In this document: one piece after another, positions 6,312 through 10,126 of the stretch | How positions within the stretch are numbered: the first letter of the stretch is position 1 | Layout of the letters: each line of letters opens with the position of its first letter | NCBI GenBank assembly: GCA_035268985.1 | Contig: DATFJV010000061.1 | Coordinates: forward strand, 1 to 10,126 | Direction of reading: 5' to 3' | Length of the DNA: 10,126 bases | Source of the DNA: JAAYHV01 sp035268985 | Lineage (GTDB): Bacteria; Bacillota; Clostridia; Peptostreptococcales; Anaerovoracaceae | The notes under the pieces: generated by a model | Seen by the model: only the letters and a program-made list of their open reading frames with translations | Told to the model about the DNA's origin: nothing | Databases searched by the model: none | Position numbers and translations under genes: made by a program

Positions 6312-6923
6312 ATGAAAAAAATAGAATTTAAAAACGTTTCGCTTAAGTTTGGTGATAAGAAAGTATTAAATGACTTTAATCTTGAGATTAATGAAAAAGA
6401 CAAAATATTAATATCAGGAAAATCAGGAAAAGGCAAATCAACTTTATTAAAAATTCTGCTTGGCTTTGAAAATATCGATGATGGCAAGATAATGATTGAT
6501 GGAAAAGATCTTGAGGAATTGAACATGTTCGAAATCCGTCAAATATTTGCCTATGTTAATCAAGATATAACATTTAGAATAGGCAGAATTAAAGACATAC
6601 TAAAGGAAATATCGAAGTTCTCTGGTAATGATTTTGATGGAGAAATAGACTCTAATTTAATGAAGTGCTTTGAGTTTGATGAGAAACTCCTAGATAAAAC
6701 AATTTATGACTTATCAGGAGGAGAAAGACAAAGACTTGGTTTAATAATGGCTATTATGCTTAATAGGCCTGTTTATTTACTTGATGAGATAACATCAGCA
6801 CTGGATACAGAACTAAAAGAAAGAGTCGCCGAATATTTTGCAAAAACTGATAATACCGTTATTGCAGTAAGTCATGATGATGTTTGGATGAAAACAGGTA
6901 ACTTTAGGAAGGTGGTGCTCTAA
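6312..6923 (+). CDS. fetA: ABC transporter ATP-binding protein, FetA-like
   Basis: The cytoplasmic ATPase of a two-gene ABC exporter, 203 residues. Walker A GKSGKGKST is at 36-44, Q-loop glutamine Q84, signature LSGGERQRL at 134-142, Walker B VYLLDE at 154-159 and H-loop histidine H188. The residues after Walker B read EITSALD where many ABC proteins have EPTSALD. The FetA identity comes from its partner, a UPF0014 permease, and from its small size. ATG 6312 is preferred because GAGGGG (6302-6307) lies four bases before it; the in-frame ATG at 6300 overlaps that site and has no Shine-Dalgarno. The stop overlaps the fetB start by one base, implying translational coupling. In E. coli FetAB exports iron and protects against peroxide stress; the substrate here is inferred. 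Confidence 0.85.
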   Translation: MKKIEFKNVSLKFGDKKVLNDFNLEINEKDKILISGKSGKGKSTLLKILLGFENIDDGKIMIDGKDLEELNMFEIRQIFAYVNQDITFRIGRIKDILKEISKFSGNDFDGEIDSNLMKCFEFDEKLLDKTIYDLSGGERQRLGLIMAIMLNRPVYLLDEITSALDTELKERVAEYFAKTDNTVIAVSHDDVWMKTGNFRKVVL

Positions 6924-7693
6924 TGGATACAATAAGCCATATTGGAATTATATATTTACTTCTTTTAGTTTTGCCAACATTAGCTATAAATAAATATCTT
7001 GATATAAGTATTAATAAACAGATAGTTGTATCAATAATACGGATGCTTATACAGCTTAGTTTAGTAGGGCTATATTTGCAGTATATATTTGATTTGAATA
7101 ATAAGGTATTAAATGTTTGCTATTTGTTAATTATGATGCTAGTAGCCACCATTTCTGTGGCCAATTCATCTAAGTTGAAAATAAAGAAGATATATTTGCC
7201 TATATATCTTTCTATGGCTATACCAAATATTTTGATGGTACTATTCTTTAATGCGATTGTTATAAATCTGGATCATGTACTTGATGCTAGATATGTGATA
7301 ACAATAGGAGGTATGCTTCTTGGGAATGTATTAAATGGAGATATTATAGGTCTGACAGCTTTTTATAAAGGAATAGAAGAGAACAGAAATAGGGTTAATT
7401 TTGATTTGTCATTGGGGGCCACTAGGTTTCAAGCTATAAAGCCATACTTAAAGGACGCTATAACTGCGTCCATTAAGCCTACAGTAGCTTCTATGGCAAC
7501 CATTGGACTTGTAGCCTTGCCCGGTATGATGACTGGTCAAATACTAGGAGGTAGTGTACCTATGAATGCCATAATGTATCAGATAGCCATAATGGTAGCA
7601 ATATATGTTACAAGGTACACAAATATACTAGGTGCAATCATGTTTTCTCAAAATATGATGTTTGATAAAAAAGATCAGCTTATTAATTATTAG
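6923..7693 (+). CDS. fetB: ABC exporter permease, FetB-like (UPF0014 family)
   Basis: The membrane component of the FetAB-type transporter, 256 residues with about seven hydrophobic segments. The UPF0014 signatures are clear: IGGMLLGN at 128-135, DLSLGAT at 161-167 and IGLVALPGMMTGQILGG at 194-210, the last corresponding to VGLVSLPGMMSG in E. coli FetB (YbbM). The length equals the family norm. AGGAAGGTGG (6906-6914 region) gives a strong ribosome site about eight bases before ATG 6923, and the ATG shares a base with the fetA stop. Iron export is the known role of E. coli FetAB; other metals are possible. A terminator follows the stop. Confidence 0.9.
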   Translation: MDTISHIGIIYLLLLVLPTLAINKYLDISINKQIVVSIIRMLIQLSLVGLYLQYIFDLNNKVLNVCYLLIMMLVATISVANSSKLKIKKIYLPIYLSMAIPNILMVLFFNAIVINLDHVLDARYVITIGGMLLGNVLNGDIIGLTAFYKGIEENRNRVNFDLSLGATRFQAIKPYLKDAITASIKPTVASMATIGLVALPGMMTGQILGGSVPMNAIMYQIAIMVAIYVTRYTNILGAIMFSQNMMFDKKDQLINY

Positions 7694-7699
7694 TAACTT

Positions 7700-7726
7700 A
7701 GCGAGAGTTAATCTCTCGCTTTTTTT
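7700..7726 (+). terminator. Rho-independent terminator of fetA-fetB
   Basis: AGCGAGAG (7700-7707) and CTCTCGCT (7713-7720) form an eight-pair stem with a five-base loop, followed by seven T residues (7720-7726). It begins six bases after the fetB stop. Confidence 0.9.
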
Positions 7727-8138
7727 AATACCTATAAGTTGAAGGGAATGTATATAAAGTGTATAATTAATAGATAAATACATTTTGAGGTTTTGCCAGA
7801 TATAAGGCCTTGGAAAATTTTGATGAGAGGCTTACATTTTCAAGTATTAGTTTTCTTAAAATGGATATTATATTTTCAATAATTGGTGATATATGGAATC
7901 TTAAAGATTATTAAAATTACGGCAGAGAATAATAAGTCTAAAAGTTACAAATGAGAAATTCCAAAGGAGTTATTAACTTTTGGATGTTATGAAAAAAATT
8001 CGTCATCCCATGTATGGTACATTTATAATCATACAAGGTAGAGCTTTGTTATCTCTAAGGTCATTAAATTTGCTGGGTTATGGTTTTTAATTATGGGTAA
8101 TTAAGTAATATGGTTAATCTCTAAGAAAGGAGATGAAT
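7727..8138. other. Gene-free stretch of about 410 bp before the flavoprotein gene
   Basis: No convincing gene. One frame is open at 7789-7914 (41 codons, ending IWNLKDY) but has no good start, and an overlapping frame is also open there, so it may be chance or a remnant. A bulged hairpin lies at 7961-7983 (CCAAA/TTTGG and AGTTA/TAACT) and contains an AAAGGAG with no start at a usable distance. TGTATG (8011-8016) and CATACA (8030-8035) flank a TATAAT at 8024-8029 that lacks a good -35. No riboswitch class is recognised. Confidence 0.4.
7739..7767 (+). promoter_or_regulatory. Candidate promoter with a long leader, upstream of the flavoprotein gene
   Basis: TTGAAG (7739-7744, four of six) and a perfect TATAAT (7762-7767) are spaced by 17 bp, immediately after the fetB terminator. 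AATGTAT (7747-7753) and ATACATT (7778-7784) form a 7-bp dyad flanking the -10, arm centres 31 bp apart, a possible operator. A transcript from here would run about 365 nt before the flavoprotein start. Confidence 0.5.
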
Positions 8139-9557
8139 ATGAAATACGATTATCATATAATAGTTATAGGCGGAGGAAGCGGAGGCCTTTTAATAGCCGC
8201 AGCGTCTTCGTCATTGGGAGCGAAAGTGGCACTGATAGAAAGCAATAAGATGGGTGGAGAATGTCTTAATTACGGCTGTGTTCCAAGTAAAAGTCTATTA
8301 AGATCGGCCCATATTAATAGCTATGTTAATAATGCAAATAGATATGGATTAAACGCCGGTAATAATACGGCTGATATTAATAGTGTACTTAATAGGGTTA
8401 ATAAAGTGGTAGATGGAATATCCCCCCATGATTCAAAGGAAAGATTTGAAGAAATGGGTGTGGATGTTTATTTGTCTAAGGGCGAATTTATTGATGCGAA
8501 TAGAATAGCTATTGGTGATAAAAGTATTACGGGCAAAAACATTGTAATAGCAACAGGCTCGAGTCCTACAATTCCGCCAATAGAAGGACTTGACAAAGTA
8601 AATTATTATACAAATGAAACCATCTTTAATATAGAGTATTTACCGAAGCATTTAATAGTTTTGGGAGCGGGGCCAATAGGCACTGAACTTAGCCAAGCTT
8701 TTAATAATTTAGGTTCAAAAGTTACAATGGTAAATCGTTCGGATGCTTTGTTTAGAAAAGATGAGCCTGAAGTAAAGCCAATTATGAAAGATATCTTCAT
8801 AAGTGAAGGCGTAGAATTTCAAATGAATATCAAGATAAAATCAGTTAAAGAAGATGATGAAGGTATCACTTTATTAATAGAAAAGGATGGTAAGGATATT
8901 AAGGTAAAGGGAGATGCTCTTTTGGTTGCTTTGGGTAGAAAACCTAATACCAAGGAACTTGGTTTAAAAAAGGCAGGCGTAGAACTTTCTGATAAAGGAC
9001 ATGTTTTAACTGACTCATATCTTAGAACTAATATTAAAAACATTTATGCAGTGGGTGATGTGACGGGTCTTTATGCATTTACTCATATGGCAGGTTATCA
9101 AGGTTCTATAGTAGTACAAAATATTATATTTCCAGTAAAAAAGAAAGTAGATTACAGTAATGTTCCTTGGGTGACATACACAAAGCCTGAAGTAGCCCAT
9201 GTGGGACATACAGAAAAGCATTTAACTGATAATAAAATGGAATATAAAGTATATATGGAAAGCTTATCAGAAAATGATAGAGCACTAGCTGAAGAAAATA
9301 CTGAGGGATTTTTAAAAATTATTACTGATAAAAGAGGAATAGTAATAGGTGCTACAATGATTTCTGAAAAGGCAGGAGAGCAGATAGGACTTGCAAATAT
9401 GGCAATAAATAAAAAGATTAAGATAACTGAGTTTATGCAAATTACTTTTCCATATCCCACAGAACTTGAAATATATAAAACCTTGGCAGTTAATGCTAGA
9501 AAAGAAAGTATCAAGTCTTGGCAGATGAAACTAATAAAGAAGATGTTTCTTAGATAA
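8139..9557 (+). CDS. FAD-dependent pyridine nucleotide-disulfide oxidoreductase
   Basis: A dihydrolipoamide dehydrogenase/mercuric-reductase-type flavoprotein, 472 residues. FAD binding: IGGGSGG at 10-16 and YAVGDVTG at 303-310. Redox disulfide C42-x4-C47 lies in GGECLNYGCVPSKSLL. The second dinucleotide fold is LGAGPIG at 175-181; the strand ends in VNRSD, without the acidic residue usual for NADH, suggesting NADPH. The dimerisation domain begins near 343. The catalytic His-Pro-Thr of lipoamide dehydrogenase is replaced by Tyr-Pro-Thr (Y439), with the partner glutamate kept at 444. There is no heavy-metal domain at the N-terminus and no C-terminal cysteine pair, so a true mercuric reductase is unlikely. 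Start 8139 lies six bases after AAAGGAG (8126-8132); ATG 8133 abuts that site. The VTT-domain gene follows 11 bp later. Confidence 0.88.
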   Translation: MKYDYHIIVIGGGSGGLLIAAASSSLGAKVALIESNKMGGECLNYGCVPSKSLLRSAHINSYVNNANRYGLNAGNNTADINSVLNRVNKVVDGISPHDSKERFEEMGVDVYLSKGEFIDANRIAIGDKSITGKNIVIATGSSPTIPPIEGLDKVNYYTNETIFNIEYLPKHLIVLGAGPIGTELSQAFNNLGSKVTMVNRSDALFRKDEPEVKPIMKDIFISEGVEFQMNIKIKSVKEDDEGITLLIEKDGKDIKVKGDALLVALGRKPNTKELGLKKAGVELSDKGHVLTDSYLRTNIKNIYAVGDVTGLYAFTHMAGYQGSIVVQNIIFPVKKKVDYSNVPWVTYTKPEVAHVGHTEKHLTDNKMEYKVYMESLSENDRALAEENTEGFLKIITDKRGIVIGATMISEKAGEQIGLANMAINKKIKITEFMQITFPYPTELEIYKTLAVNARKESIKSWQMKLIKKMFLR

Positions 9558-9568
9558 GAGTGGATTAT

Positions 9569-10126
9569 ATGAAAAGCAGATTTAGACTAATAATTATAGT
9601 TTTAATAGCAACTGTAATATTTATCCTTTGGAGAATAGGTGCATTTAGCTATATTAGTGTGGAAAGAATAGAAGAGTTAAAGAAATTAATTGATAGTTTT
9701 GGACTATTAGCTCCTTTGATATTTATTACAGCATATATATTAGCAACGGTTTTTTTCCTTCCGGGTGTACCTTTGACATTACTTGGCGGTATAGTATTTG
9801 GTCCAATTATGGGAACTATATGGGTTTCCTTGGCGTCTACCATAGGAGCAACTTTTGCATTTTTGGTAGGAAGATATATTGGTAGAGACTGGATTGTTAG
9901 CAAATTTTCAAATAGTGATATATTTAATAAACTAGATAATGGAGTTAAAAAGCAAGGTTGGAAGATGATAGCCATTACGAGGCTGATACCTTTGGTTCCA
10001 TTTAATGCTCAAAATTATGTATATGGACTTACAGATATTACGCTGAAAATATATACATTAGTATCTTGGATATTTATGTTACCAGGGACCATAGCTTATG
10101 TATTTTTAGCAGGAGCAATAATTGGA
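9569..10126 (+). CDS. TVP38/TMEM64 (VTT/DedA-like) membrane protein, 3' end outside window
   Basis: An open frame of 186 codons runs to the window edge without a stop. An N-terminal hydrophobic helix (7-20) is followed by the VTT-domain core: FFLPGVPLTLLGG at 62-74, a helical hairpin, GRYIGRD at 101-107, and RLIPLVPFNAQNYVYG at 138-153. These are the FxPG and R.xP..P.N motifs of the TVP38/TMEM64/DedA superfamily, whose members act in membrane lipid movement or ion homeostasis. Family proteins run to about 220-240 residues, so about 40 are missing. The start follows AGAGTGG (9557-9563) by five bases. The 11-bp gap implies co-transcription with the flavoprotein. NCBI names a bifunctional TVP38/TMEM64 family protein/FAD-dependent oxidoreductase in other bacteria, which supports a functional link. 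Confidence 0.88.
   Translation, partial: MKSRFRLIIIVLIATVIFILWRIGAFSYISVERIEELKKLIDSFGLLAPLIFITAYILATVFFLPGVPLTLLGGIVFGPIMGTIWVSLASTIGATFAFLVGRYIGRDWIVSKFSNSDIFNKLDNGVKKQGWKMIAITRLIPLVPFNAQNYVYGLTDITLKIYTLVSWIFMLPGTIAYVFLAGAIIG

Noticed and set aside
7989..8090. Possible 33-residue protein starting MKKIRHPMYG
   Set aside because: The nearest Shine-Dalgarno-like site (7963-7969) is 19 bases away, and the frame is short and unrecognisable.
8051..8125. Nine-base direct repeat ATCTCTAAG at 8051-8059 and 8117-8125
   Set aside because: Short enough to occur by chance in AT-rich DNA and without further shared flanks.
8139..9557. Annotation as mercuric reductase MerA
   Set aside because: No N-terminal heavy-metal domain, no C-terminal cysteine pair and no merR, merT or merP nearby.

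Overview
The window looks like part of the chromosome of a low-GC Gram-positive anaerobe, most likely a member of the Clostridia. This is inferred from AT-rich DNA and codon use, strong AGGAGG-type ribosome binding sites, TTG and GTG starts, stem-plus-T-run terminators and sigma-A-type promoters. The proteins fit the same picture: ACR3 arsenite permease, a stand-alone sucCD pair, an OFA-type carboxylate transporter and a TVP38/TMEM64 membrane protein. I saw no rRNA, tRNA, CRISPR array, insertion sequence or prophage gene.

Layout, left to right. (1) 1-62: the tail of an upstream gene on the + strand. (2) 81-1138: an ACR3-family arsenite efflux permease. Its first membrane helix is encoded upstream of the only conventional in-frame start, so the 5' end appears frameshifted; a long dyad follows the gene. 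(3) 1390-3425: sucC-sucD, both subunits of succinyl-CoA synthetase, closed by a terminator. (4) 3655-4854: an OFA-type MFS carboxylate transporter with its own promoter, two leader inverted repeats and a terminator. (5) 4962-5888: a ketopantoate-reductase-family oxidoreductase with its own promoter. (6) 5894-6199, minus strand: a small PadR repressor, convergent with the oxidoreductase. (7) 6312-7693: a FetA/FetB-type ABC pair, probably metal export, divergent from padR across a short dyad-rich intergenic region. (8) 7694-8138: a gene-free stretch with a promoter-like site. (9) 8139-10126: a flavoprotein disulfide reductase followed 11 bp later by a VTT-domain (TVP38/TMEM64) membrane protein cut by the window end.

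How the genes may work together. SucCD would make ATP from succinyl-CoA, and the neighbouring transporter could move a small carboxylate; that link rests on adjacency only. PadR, its dyad and FetAB look like a compact self-regulated export cassette. The flavoprotein and VTT protein form a pair that in other bacteria occurs as one fused protein, so a shared membrane-linked redox role is likely although its substrate is unknown. Several starts were moved downstream of the longest open frame on Shine-Dalgarno or promoter grounds: sucC to 1390, the ketopantoate-reductase-like gene to 4962, fetA to 6312 and the flavoprotein to 8139.

Nothing here is a clearly new multi-gene system. The best leads are the ACR3 5' defect, the padR-fetA regulatory region, the flavoprotein/VTT pair with its missing catalytic histidine, and the long leader in front of that pair.
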